Positions 10,301 through 18,924 of a stretch of DNA of 64,000 nt are shown here, piece by piece. The translations under genes and the position numbers were made by a program. Every line of letters begins with the position of its first letter. Positions within the stretch are counted from its first letter, which is position 1. Below the pieces are notes generated by a model. That model was not told the origin of the DNA, made no database searches, and saw nothing but the letters and a program-made list of their open reading frames with translations. The stretch is from Saccharomycopsis phalli (lineage: Eukaryota > Ascomycota > Saccharomycetes > Ascoideales > Saccharomycopsidaceae): contig CP073216.1 in assembly GCA_020342235.1 (NCBI GenBank), forward strand, positions 1,240,001 to 1,304,000, read 5' to 3'.

Positions 10301-12247
10301 TCAATTGTTATCCACACCATCACCATCCAATCTCCCACAAGATACTATTGTAGGCCGCCCATGGGCACATATATACCGAAACCTACACCTAGCCAAACCC
10401 AGGAGAACCCCTCGACATTGCCCCACATCCAATTCATCACCAAACTTAATTGCCTGCCGACAAGCGTTGCTGTTAATCAACTTTACTAGCGCATTGGGAA
10501 GCAATGCCACCACGTTCCACCACTGGTCAAATTGCACATTCTTGTTCTTCCTGTACTCCAACAAGTCACTACAATACTCCACCACCATCTGCTGGATAAA
10601 TTCCCTCGACTTGCCTTGCAAAATCCGCGGAATTGCCGTGACCGTCGAATCTTGCAACCGGACCCCCCAGGCACTTAGATTCGCCCGGAACTGGCCAACA
10701 AGCTGCTGCTCATAATCTTCCAAGTCAATAACCATGTCCAGCGACACCAAGTCGTCCAATGAGGCAATGTACTCCTTGTACATTTTCTCTACAAGAATAC
10801 GCTCGTGAGCAGCATGCTGGTCCACGACAAACAAAAAGTCGTTCGACTTGACAAGAATAAACTTGTCAAAGAACTGGGAAATGACCTTGAAGTCTGTGAA
10901 TGAAAACTGCGGGACTTGGGGATGGAAGTGGCTCGAGACGATTTCCAACTTGCACTCAGATGGAGGTAGCGACTTGGACGGGTTTCGTGTTGATTTCCAC
11001 TGGGAAATGACGTTTTCCACTAGAAACTTGACGTCGTCTTCCTGGATTTCCGGGCCTCTAATTACTAGTATATACAGCATGCCTGCCCATGTAAAGTTTT
11101 CTAGTTTACCATTCACCAACACTAGTCGCTTTCCAGCACCCCGTTTCATGACCCCCACCAATTTATACCCCTTGTATACTCCCGATGTATTTTGGTATCC
11201 GACAAGGGGAGTGCCGTAAACTGCGAGATATATAGCTGGGATGTCGGTGTCGGTGGATTTACAATTGACAATGGTTGAGGTGGGGTCGGGCATTTGGATA
11301 CGCAAGTTGACTCTATTTAGTAGCAATTTTTCAAACATGGAGTTTTTGATTTGGTTGATGATTTTTAGTTTGTTTGTCTGGAGCAAGATTTGTTTTCGAA
11401 CCGGGAGGTGTTTGAATAAGTGGGAGACTGAGATGGAGATGGATGGGTTTTGGGTGGGAATATCAAGGTGTGAGGTGCCATGTGGGGTGTTGCCATGTGA
11501 GGAATCGATATGATTTGGTTCATGTAGTCTATTTACTCCAGTTGGTCTATCTAGTCCACTTTGTCCATTTGAATCATTTAGTCTTGGATTATTTAGTTCA
11601 CTTGGATCAGTTGAATCATTTGTTTCATTTGGATCATTTGTTTCATTTGGTCCATTTAGTCCTTCATCTAGCCCATTTTGTCTAATTGGATCATTTTGTC
11701 TTGGATTATTTAGCTCATTTGATCTTGAATCATTTGGTCTTGAATCATTTGGTCTTGGATCATTTGGTCCTTCGTTTCGTCCCTCATTTCGTCTTTCACT
11801 TTGGCCATTTTCATTTTGCTCATCTTGTCCATTTTCATTTTTCTCATCTTGTCCATTTTCATTTTGCTCATCTTGTCCATTTTCATTTTGCTCATATTGC
11901 CCATTTTTTGCATCCCATTTATACTCCCTCTGACCCCCCTTTAGTACCACCCCATGACCTCCACTGTAAATCTCCACATCCAGCACATTTATAATATTCC
12001 ATAGACTCTCTCCCGCTTTGTTAGTCCCCGAATAGCTTCTTTTTCCCACTACGTGCATGTCCTCACGGGATATTCCCGGACCATTGTCACACACTGTGAC
12101 ATTCCAAGCAGAGTCTAGTTGACAATGAATATTTTGCGCACCGGCATCAATACTATTTTGCACAAGACGCGAGACGATTTGCACCACAGTGGGGATTTCG
12201 ACGTGAGAGACTAGGCTGTTTTCCAGGTGGCGAGCGAGTTTTATCAT
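10301..12247 (-). CDS. MLH3: MLH3, MutL-gamma subunit
   Basis: 648 residues. Mlh3 pairs with Mlh1 as an endonuclease in meiotic crossing-over and minor mismatch repair. The C-terminal endonuclease is intact: DQHAAHERILVE (DQHA-x2-E-x4-E, from residue 476), NACRQAIKFGDEL (about 594) and CAHGRP (627-632); this set distinguishes Mlh3 from Pms1. The N-terminal GHKL ATPase has NSIDAG (31-36) and DNGPGI (54-59). The loop normally carrying GFRGEAL is shortened to AGESL (78-82), and a low-complexity tract of about 150 residues (roughly 115-265, ENGQ, NDSRP and NDPNE repeats) interrupts the domain before LFKHLPVRKQIL. The start MIKLARHLENSL fits the family. Its ATG (12245-12247) overlaps the PRP31 ATG on the other strand, so the promoter must lie inside PRP31. 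Confidence 0.92.
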   Translation of the reverse strand: MIKLARHLENSLVSHVEIPTVVQIVSRLVQNSIDAGAQNIHCQLDSAWNVTVCDNGPGISREDMHVVGKRSYSGTNKAGESLWNIINVLDVEIYSGGHGVVLKGGQREYKWDAKNGQYEQNENGQDEQNENGQDEKNENGQDEQNENGQSERRNEGRNEGPNDPRPNDSRPNDSRSNELNNPRQNDPIRQNGLDEGLNGPNETNDPNETNDSTDPSELNNPRLNDSNGQSGLDRPTGVNRLHEPNHIDSSHGNTPHGTSHLDIPTQNPSISISVSHLFKHLPVRKQILLQTNKLKIINQIKNSMFEKLLLNRVNLRIQMPDPTSTIVNCKSTDTDIPAIYLAVYGTPLVGYQNTSGVYKGYKLVGVMKRGAGKRLVLVNGKLENFTWAGMLYILVIRGPEIQEDDVKFLVENVISQWKSTRNPSKSLPPSECKLEIVSSHFHPQVPQFSFTDFKVISQFFDKFILVKSNDFLFVVDQHAAHERILVEKMYKEYIASLDDLVSLDMVIDLEDYEQQLVGQFRANLSAWGVRLQDSTVTAIPRILQGKSREFIQQMVVEYCSDLLEYRKNKNVQFDQWWNVVALLPNALVKLINSNACRQAIKFGDELDVGQCRGVLLGLARCRFRYICAHGRPTIVSCGRLDGDGVDNN

Positions 12248-13676
12248 GGATTATATAAATGAGTTGGAGAATGACTTTGGGAGTGAAAATGAGGGGACGA
12301 ATCTGGAGAGTGAGGTGAGGGACGATGTATGGAATGATGAAAATAACCAGGAGAAAGAGAAGGAGAAAGAGAAGGAGAAGGAGAAGGAGAAGGAGAAGGA
12401 GAAGGAGAAGGAGAAGGAGAAGGAGAAGGAGAAGGAGAAGGAGAAGGAGAAGGAGAAGGAGAAGGAGAAGGATAATGAAAAAGAGAAGGATAATGAAAAA
12501 GAGAATGCCAATGAAAAAGAGAATGCCAATGAAAAAGAGAATGCCAATGAAAAAGAGAATGCCAATGGAGAGAATGGAAAAGAAAAATACCTGGCCAACG
12601 AAATTGCCTCCTTAATCAACTCCATTGGACCCCACTCAGCCATCAACCAGACCACCATCCACACCCTACTATCCCTCCAAACGTCCCTTGTCCACTGGCT
12701 CCAGCCTCCACACAATCTTCTAGGCACGTCCATCAGCTATACCAACGCCATCAACCAGCAGATTACGTTTCTATCCGACTTCATCAAGATCCACTACGCG
12801 CCCCGCTTCAACGAATTGTCGTCCATCATCTCCGACAGCCTCGAGTACGCGAAAATCGTGTTGCTCTTGCACAACAACTTGTCGCACATCAGCCGCGTCG
12901 ACTTTGTCTCCAAGGAAAAAAAATTGCTCCTCAGCATGGCCGTCTTGGAAGTAAACACCCCAGAGCTTCCCCAGGACAAATTGGATGCCGTGGTGCGTGC
13001 ATGTCGCCAGTTGGTGGACCTACGAGCCGTGCGCGACAATGTGCTCGAGACCGTCTCAAAACAGCTCTGGACGTTGGCCCCAAACCTCACCCATATCGTT
13101 GGGCCGCAATGTGCCATGAATATCCTCAACCACGTGGGTGGATTGGACAAGTTGGTTGCGACTCCCAGCTGCAACTTGACTGGTGCATTGTCCGAGTGTC
13201 CTCTTGTGAGAAATGTGCCTCTGGAGTACCACAAGCAGGCTCTGCGGATCGTCGCGGGGAAATTGGTGCTAGCTGCTCGCGTAGACTTTTCGAAATCGAG
13301 TCCCGAGGGCCGGTATGGGCTTGAGGCGGTGAAGCATGTGCAGCAGAAGATTGACAAGTTGATGGATCCGCCGGAGAAAGTGGCGGTGCGTGCGCTTCCA
13401 AAGCCCGAGGACAGTGTTTCCAAGAAGCGGGGCGGCCGGAAGTACCGGAAGTTTAAGCAGAAGTACGAGTTGACGGAGTTGCAAAAGGCGCAGAACCGGG
13501 TGGTGTTTGGCAAGAAGGAGGAGACGGTGGTGAGTGCGTTTGGTGAGGAGATTGGGTTGGGGTTGGCTGGGCGGAATTCGGTGGATACTGGGCGGATTCG
13601 GAAGATACAGCTGGCGGGAGGTGGGAGTGGGTTGAGTAAGAGTATGCAGAAGCGATTGGAGGGGGATGGAAGATGA
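12246..13676 (+). CDS. PRP31: PRP31, U4/U6.U5 tri-snRNP splicing factor
   Basis: 476 residues. Prp31 binds the U4 snRNA-15.5K complex and holds the tri-snRNP together in the nucleus. An acidic N-terminus leads into a pure Glu-Lys repeat coded by GAGAAG hexamers (about residues 37-77), then EKENAN repeats to about 112. The helical NOSIC region follows, then the Nop domain (PNLTHIVGPQCAMNILNHVG, from about residue 278, and CNLTGAL). The Prp31-specific C-terminus is clear: KKRGGRKYRKFKQKYEL (about 392) and RVVFGKKEE. The start codon overlaps that of MLH3 on the opposite strand by two bases. The family's N-terminus is poorly conserved, so a downstream start cannot be excluded, but no other ATG occurs before the repeat tract. 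Confidence 0.95.
   Translation: MDYINELENDFGSENEGTNLESEVRDDVWNDENNQEKEKEKEKEKEKEKEKEKEKEKEKEKEKEKEKEKEKEKEKDNEKEKDNEKENANEKENANEKENANEKENANGENGKEKYLANEIASLINSIGPHSAINQTTIHTLLSLQTSLVHWLQPPHNLLGTSISYTNAINQQITFLSDFIKIHYAPRFNELSSIISDSLEYAKIVLLLHNNLSHISRVDFVSKEKKLLLSMAVLEVNTPELPQDKLDAVVRACRQLVDLRAVRDNVLETVSKQLWTLAPNLTHIVGPQCAMNILNHVGGLDKLVATPSCNLTGALSECPLVRNVPLEYHKQALRIVAGKLVLAARVDFSKSSPEGRYGLEAVKHVQQKIDKLMDPPEKVAVRALPKPEDSVSKKRGGRKYRKFKQKYELTELQKAQNRVVFGKKEETVVSAFGEEIGLGLAGRNSVDTGRIRKIQLAGGGSGLSKSMQKRLEGDGR
12351..12474. repeat. GAGAAG hexanucleotide tract inside PRP31
   Basis: About 20 near-perfect tandem GAGAAG/GAGAAA units code for a Glu-Lys run. The period is a multiple of three, so changes in copy number would keep the frame. 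The opposite strand reads as a poly Ser-Phe ORF, which is an artefact. Confidence 0.95.
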
Positions 13677-15057
13677 GAATGGGATGTAATATGAATACTA
13701 ATATGGGATGTAAATACGAGATACAAGATATAAATACGAGATACAAGATGAAGATGGGGAGATGAGAGGGTACTTGGAAATTGATGTTGAAATATAGACC
13801 ATGATATCCATGGATAAAGACTGAATATTGCACAACTATTTAAAGACTGGCTACACAAGAGACTGTAATAGGGTTGCCTAGTATTTGTTACTTCCTATAT
13901 GGCTCAAAGGAAATGCAGTCTCTCGCAACTCGTCCTTTGGACCATCTTTTGCTCTTTTTTCAACTTGTTTCTGCTCAATCTCCTGTACAAGAGAACGACT
14001 CTCCTTTTCCAATAGTCAGACTTTTTAAATAGTCGAGCGAATATTCAGCGATTTCACCACTCGTATCCTAGTATTGCATTGTATTATTTTATCAAGATTA
14101 CAGCTACCTTGCTCCAGAGAGGTGTAGATTGTCACTAAATTTGAGCTGAACCCCCGACGATTCGTATCCAAGTTACCATTACAGAGACTGTAGAATTTAA
14201 ATTGATTGACTAGACCATTGTGACAAAGGTTTAATCAGCCAGAATGGAAGAGTAAATCTTTGTATTAGTGACGGAGAACATGGCGAATAGTTAACTGTGA
14301 TGTGAACATGATGGTGAACTATAATAATATCTATTTTGTATTGTTGATACATAGTTCTTGTAGTGGTTTTGTAAATGCCTGGTCGCTCGTCACCAAGTAT
14401 GTTGCGTGCTCCATGAGTGGAATCTAGCGTTAGGACTGTTGTAACTTCTGTATAACAGTGTCCTCATTGAGTCGGACCTGGAGCTGTCACTTTTGGCATA
14501 TCCTAAATGAATTGGAATTGCTTCTGTCAATTTAAGCCGCTTGAATAATTTGATACAGATCAGTTATTGGTTTGACCACCTATTAGGAAGGAGAATATTA
14601 AATGTAAACGTCCCAATAACCTCGACCATGCGCCTTGACTATTTGAAACATACAACTTCCTTGTCAAGCTAGCTTTTCCAAATACACACATAATATTAAT
14701 TAATTAACTATGCGAATTAGTCTAAAGGCACGGAGATATCACGGATGCTATAAGATATCATTTTGGAAACCTCTGGGTAGCACCTGAGACATGCCTAATT
14801 TGTATACCTATATTGGCTTGGTAGCTTGACCTGAGTGAGACAAATAGGCATGGAAATCAGTTGGAAATCAACACTATACGTACTTTTATTGAAAAAAATA
14901 TTATCCAACCACATTTAGAGTGAGTAGTTTTGGTAAATTACCATGAGGACGTATCGTAAGCTACCACCACGAACCACTGGGACCTTGAAGCCAATATTAT
15001 TTAGTTTGTGGTATAAAAATGATGGGATTTCCAGAAAATAGCATCAAATATTTACCA
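13677..15057. other. Intergenic with LTR-like and LINE tail fragments
   Basis: About 13910-14100 resembles three stretches at 31.0-31.75 kb (shared wording around AAATAGTCGAGCGAATATT), so it is a copy of the same dispersed, LTR-like repeat. About 14320-14420 is a minus-strand piece of LINE family 3 (match to 2535-2575). No gene is seen in the remainder; 14700-15000 is the promoter side of the secreted-protein gene. Confidence 0.5.
15010..15017 (+). promoter_or_regulatory. TATA box of the first small secreted-protein gene
   Basis: GTGGTATAAAA occurs 45-50 bp before the ATG at 15058. The paralogous gene at 16892-17221 has the same GTGGTATAAAA in its promoter, about 55 bp before its ATG, so the promoter was probably duplicated with the gene. 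Confidence 0.6.
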
Positions 15058-15441
15058 ATGCAATTCCAAACTCTCTTTACTGTCGCTTCTATTGCTTTGA
15101 CTGCTGCTGCTGCACCAGTTGACCAAACTTCTCCTGCACCAAGTGGCCAAACTACTACTACACCAATTGACCAAGCTACTACTTTGACTACTTCATTAAT
15201 CCAATCTGCTACTCTGTCTGGGCTGGATATGACTACCACTGCTTCGTCTATTAACCCACAACACACTCATGTCCACAACCACAAAAAAAAGCGACTTGGA
15301 TGGAAGAAGTATTTGCCATGCTATTGTCGTTTCGGTTTCCATAAATTTCCTGGGATTGGTGGCCCTCATATTCCTGTCCCACGGAACCATTCACTGTTGC
15401 ATTCTCACCTACGTCAAATTAACGGGACCACTTTAATTTAG
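15058..15441 (+). CDS. Small secreted protein, paralogue of the gene at 16892-17221
   Basis: 127 residues from MQFQTLFTVASIALTAAA; an ATG 39 bases upstream is in frame but would bury the signal peptide. The signal peptide (about 1-20) ends near AAAAPVD. It is followed by a Thr/Ser/Pro/Gln-rich spacer (about 20-70), a basic HNHKKKR (about 76-82) that could be a Kex2-type processing site, and a tail beginning LGWKKYLPCYCRFGF with GIGGPHIPV. The paralogue shares the signal peptide, the KK-Ser/Tyr-LP motif and a GGP motif. I know no family with this layout. A processed peptide (pheromone-like, toxin-like or cell-wall-related) is possible, but nothing in the sequence decides. Confidence 0.65.
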   Translation: MQFQTLFTVASIALTAAAAPVDQTSPAPSGQTTTTPIDQATTLTTSLIQSATLSGLDMTTTASSINPQHTHVHNHKKKRLGWKKYLPCYCRFGFHKFPGIGGPHIPVPRNHSLLHSHLRQINGTTLI

Positions 15442-15580
15442 TGAAGGTAGAATTGGCAAAAGTATCAGTGGGTAACAGTGTTGTGTCAGGCATAATTCAC
15501 AAATTACAGCCATGGTATGAACATCATATTCTCATTTTAATTAATACTCAATGCTGCTGGACGGCATGTATATACGAATA

Positions 15581-16046
15581 ATGGGGCAGGAGGTTTGGCC
15601 GAATGGAAAACACCTCATGCCTTATGGAGGGCGCATCATGAGGTAGTTACCGGGTTCGAGCCCCACCAAACCGCCCCAATACTCAAGAAAGTCTCCAGAA
15701 AGAGCACACTACGCCTCAGAAGGGCAATACAAGGAAGTCTCGCAAACGAGCAATGAACGACCCCGACGAGTCGTGCGCCCATCGTCACGAGATTCAGCGG
15801 CCGGATAGCGCCGGCATTTAGCCGAAGGATGGCCAGGCTTCTCGCATAACCAATAGCCAGTCACGTTAAACCACTAACAACACTGCTCCCATTGAAGTTT
15901 TTCAGCCCATATAACCGTTTAGGGTTATAAAGGGTTTTCTTCAATAGAATGCTGCCTCAGGATGTTCCTGAGTGAAAATATATCTGTCGAATCACCGTGT
16001 TTCCGGAGACAATATATAGCTAAATACAGAACTAAATATACTTACT
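15581..16046 (+). mobile_element. tRNA-derived SINE with LINE family-3 tail and 12-bp target-site duplication
   Basis: A 466-bp element flanked by perfect direct repeats TATATACGAATA (15569-15580 and 16047-16058). The head is tRNA-like, with a Pol III A box TGGCCGAATGG (15596-15606) and B box GGTTCGAGCCC (15653-15663) 46 bp apart, and possible acceptor-stem pairing of GGTTTG with CAAACC. A body without known similarity (about 15670-15875) follows. The last 165 bp or so (from ACTGCTCCCATTGAAG) match the 3' end of LINE family 3, for example 58345-58175 on the minus strand, up to TAGCTAAATACAG. This is the classic design of a SINE mobilised by the LINE whose tail it shares. A T5 run at 15898-15902 could partly stop Pol III. 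The head cannot be a working tRNA gene because its arms do not fold properly. Confidence 0.85.
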
Positions 16047-16079
16047 TATATACGAATAGATTTATAATACACATACAAG

Positions 16080-16245
16080 ACTTGTGTACATGTAAGATGG
16101 ACCGATGTAGCACAGACAAATTTAACTGGTTGACGGATCTCGAATTTACAGGCTACTTTAAGTTGATGGTAGTTTTTGGCAAAAATATTAGTGTGCAACA
16201 GTGTTGTATTGGTTACAGTTCACTAGTTGGAGCTGTAATATATGT
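16080..16245 (+). pseudogene. Decayed duplicate of the 3' end of the secreted-protein locus
   Basis: The segment GGTAGTTTTTGGCAAAAATA and AACAGTGTTGT (about 16167-16210) aligns with the region around the stop codon and 3' flank of the first secreted-protein gene (about 15405-15490). It looks like the remains of a further local copy, now without a reading frame. The SINE inserted between the two. Confidence 0.4.
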
Positions 16246-16284
16246 AAAATAATATATAAAAATTTGCTCCTCGACTTAGTGGAC

Positions 16285-16400
16285 TTTCTGTAATAATAAT
16301 AATAATAATGATATTCATTTTTGTATTTAGCTATATTGTTTCCGGCATTACGGTTATTCAATGAATATGTCCGAGGTGAATGAGCGGAGTAAATGGTAAT
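16285..16400 (-). mobile_element. LINE family 3 tail
   Basis: On the minus strand it ends in an ATT microsatellite at about 16290-16308. The tail words AGCTAAATACAAAAATGAAT and a form of CCGGAAACAATATAG precede it. Non-coding and 5'-truncated. From 16400 to 16890 no feature is seen. Confidence 0.65.
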
Positions 16401-16891
16401 AAAATTGCAGAGATTTAGTTTAAGGTAAACTAGAAGTGATTTTACAACTACTATAGTTTGCAAATTAATCTACACATCATTTGAATGTCGAAGCCTAAAT
16501 CCTCGTCTGTAGAGTGTGACATCGTTACAAAGTTATGCTCAGATATTTAGTTAATTATAGATGAGTTTTGTTCCTTTGTAATTGAATAATCGGAACGGTA
16601 GTGATGATTGAATTGATATTCTTTCATACTTTTAACTACAGAAATAGAACCCCTTTATAGGATAGATATTACCTTATAAGAGCGTATTGTCATGAGTTTC
16701 ACATTACGTCACAACTGTACATTGTGCCTATTGTACCGTTCCGTGAGTACATTCCAACGTAGAATAGCTTCTCCGTTATAGGTGTCTTACTTGTGGTGTT
16801 TAGCCTCGACAGACTTTCTACATATCATTTGAAATTCCGTCTATTTGAGTTAATATGTAATACTAGCCAGCAGTATTAAATCTTTATCAAC

Positions 16892-17221
16892 TTAGTTACC
16901 TTGTGTGACTTGAGGGCCTGCTGAGGTTTGCGTAGATTGGGAGGCATGAGGATTCCAGGTAGCCATGACACTTTCAAGTGACAGGAAGAATGCTTCATTT
17001 TCAGGATTAAAAATAACAGGGCCTGGGCCGCCATATATTTGACCAAGATGGGGTAAGCTTTTTTTTAATTTCTTCTGTTGGACATCTTCGGCATCACCGG
17101 AATTATCAATCCCATTTGATGTTTGGTCATTGGAAATTGGCAAAGTAGAAGGTTCGTCTATTGGAGCAGCAATCACAGCTAAAGCAATTGAAGAAATGGT
17201 AAAGAGAGTTTGGAATTGCAT
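16892..17221 (-). CDS. Small secreted protein, paralogue of the gene at 15058-15441
   Basis: 109 residues, starting MQFQTLFTISSIALAVIAAP, nearly identical in the signal peptide to the convergent paralogue. After a short Ser/Thr/Asp-rich spacer comes the basic QQKKLKK (about 61-67), then SLPHLGQIYGGPGPVIF, which shares the KK-Ser/Tyr-LP and GGP motifs. The rest (NPENEAFFLSLESVM and a Thr/Ser/Gln-rich end) has no counterpart in the paralogue. There is no cysteine in the mature part, unlike the paralogue's Cys-x-Cys. TATAAAAG lies about 55 bp upstream on the minus strand. Function unknown; likely exported. Confidence 0.65.
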   Translation of the reverse strand: MQFQTLFTISSIALAVIAAPIDEPSTLPISNDQTSNGIDNSGDAEDVQQKKLKKSLPHLGQIYGGPGPVIFNPENEAFFLSLESVMATWNPHASQSTQTSAGPQVTQGN

Positions 17222-18786
17222 TTTGTGTTTGTTTTGTAGTTTTAATGATGATAATTCATAAAATAAAGTCTGCTTTTATACCACGACCATCTGGAATTTT
17301 TGTCTCTCAATCAGTTGAATTATCTCTGGTAACTCAAGCTTACAATGAGGTACCGACGAGATATTATTTAATCAGGAAATTACCATAAAAAAACAATACT
17401 CACTCCAACAGCACTACGACCAAGCAAATCTTTAACATGACTCGTTACCAAATATCTGCCATGACAAATGTCTCACATTGGAGTACCATTTGGAAAATGT
17501 GTGTGTATGTCTGAGAGATTTGTTTGATGTCGCAAAATGCCGTGAAATTGATCTTGGAATGACAAATTGCAACAAGGTGATTTAAGATGGTTGTAATATT
17601 TATAAAGTAGTACATGGCTGTATAATATGAGGCGGTGGGTTGGAAATGTAAGACGTGTGCGACTTGTTGCTGAGATGTTACCAAGACGTGGAACGTTTAG
17701 TTGTGAATTTGTAGTAATATGAAACCAGGGCTGTACGTTAAAGATGGACAGGTGATGTTTTTGGACTATACTAGGTGCCGAAAGGATCGCTTGTCTAAAG
17801 GACGAGTAGCGTGTCTACCTGATTGTACTGGTATTTGGATACACGGTGGTTGGATACACGGTATTTGGATTACACAGGCAATTGTATTACACAGCCGTTG
17901 TATGCCAAGTGAATTGTATCTTGATGCCAAGGAAATTGCCTGAGGCAAGTCTGATGGATGGTGGTTGCTCAAGCTATTTGGAAATAAAGACCGAAATGCC
18001 AATGATGTGGACAGTACCATTGTACATGTTCTCCATACAGTACATACTAATATTTATTTTGTATTTAGCTATATTGTCTCTGGCATGCGATTATTTGAAG
18101 ATATTTTCACTCAGGAACATCAGGCAGCATTGCTAAAAACCTAAAATCTCGAATAGTTGATTGGGGATAAACTTTAATGAACTTGTGGTTTGATGTGGTG
18201 GCTGTAAATGACTATAAATATGGATCACTTTACCGTATAGAGGAGACAACTTTCCTGAGCAATTTAGCTAGACATTATATCTAGCAGAGTCCAATCCGGT
18301 TATCCAGATCCTCAAGGAACAAAGCAAATAATTGCGTAGTTTATATTTTATCATACTACTATGTCTAATCAGACCGAAATATAAACTACAACAATATTTG
18401 AATATCATTAGTTGGGAAATCCTGGGCGTATTGGTGAAACCACTTGACTTTTGGATAGCTGTGTAGGATTGACATTGAACAGTGTTGATGTATGGTACTG
18501 AGGTATAACCTGGAGACTTGTATTTCTGAATAGGCATTGTTGATTGGGTTGGTATGGATATGTGATATGGATAATAATAATAATATTTATTCAAGGCTAT
18601 AGCTATACTGGGCTTCTAGAGGAGATTTTGGCTAGATATTTAGAGGTGGCTTTCCACCCCTACGTAATTGGGATACGTGATACGTGATATGGGATATGAG
18701 ATATGGGATCATGAACGTGAACGTAATCACAATCATGATCATTATACAGTTGAATAAATTCACACAATTAAATACATTCAGCTAGA
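17222..18786. other. Intergenic with LINE and LTR fragments
   Basis: 18040-18200 (-) is a LINE family-3 tail with its upstream part; 18262-18393 (+) is the 3' part of an LTR of family A, with CCAATCCGGTTATCC; 18568-18650 (-) is a short LINE family-2 tail with ATT repeats. The rest (17290-18030, 18400-18560) shows no gene; a GGATACACGGT duplication occurs at 17838-17862. Confidence 0.55.
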
Positions 18787-18895
18787 CAACACGGTTAACA
18801 GTTGCCAACACAGTTAACACAGTTTACAGTCAACACAGTTTACAGTCAACACAGTTTACAGTCAACACAGTTTACAGTCAACACAGTTTACAGTT
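18787..18895. repeat. 16-bp minisatellite (CACAGTTTACAGTCAA)n
   Basis: Five or so direct copies, the first ones degenerate, in the 3' flank of GPA1 just beyond the stop codon. Probably within its 3' UTR or terminator. Confidence 0.9.
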
Positions 18896-18924
18896 GTACA
18901 ATTCATTGATTTGACCACTCATCC

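Noticed and set aside
12251-12733. Minus-strand Ser/Phe-repeat ORF and plus-strand poly-Arg ORF
   Set aside because: Shadows of the GAGAAG tract inside PRP31.
15591-15675. A functional tRNA gene (A and B boxes, acceptor-like ends)
   Set aside because: D, anticodon and T arms do not fold into a cloverleaf, the T stem has only three good pairs, and the block is the head of an element with a target-site duplication; called as a SINE head instead.
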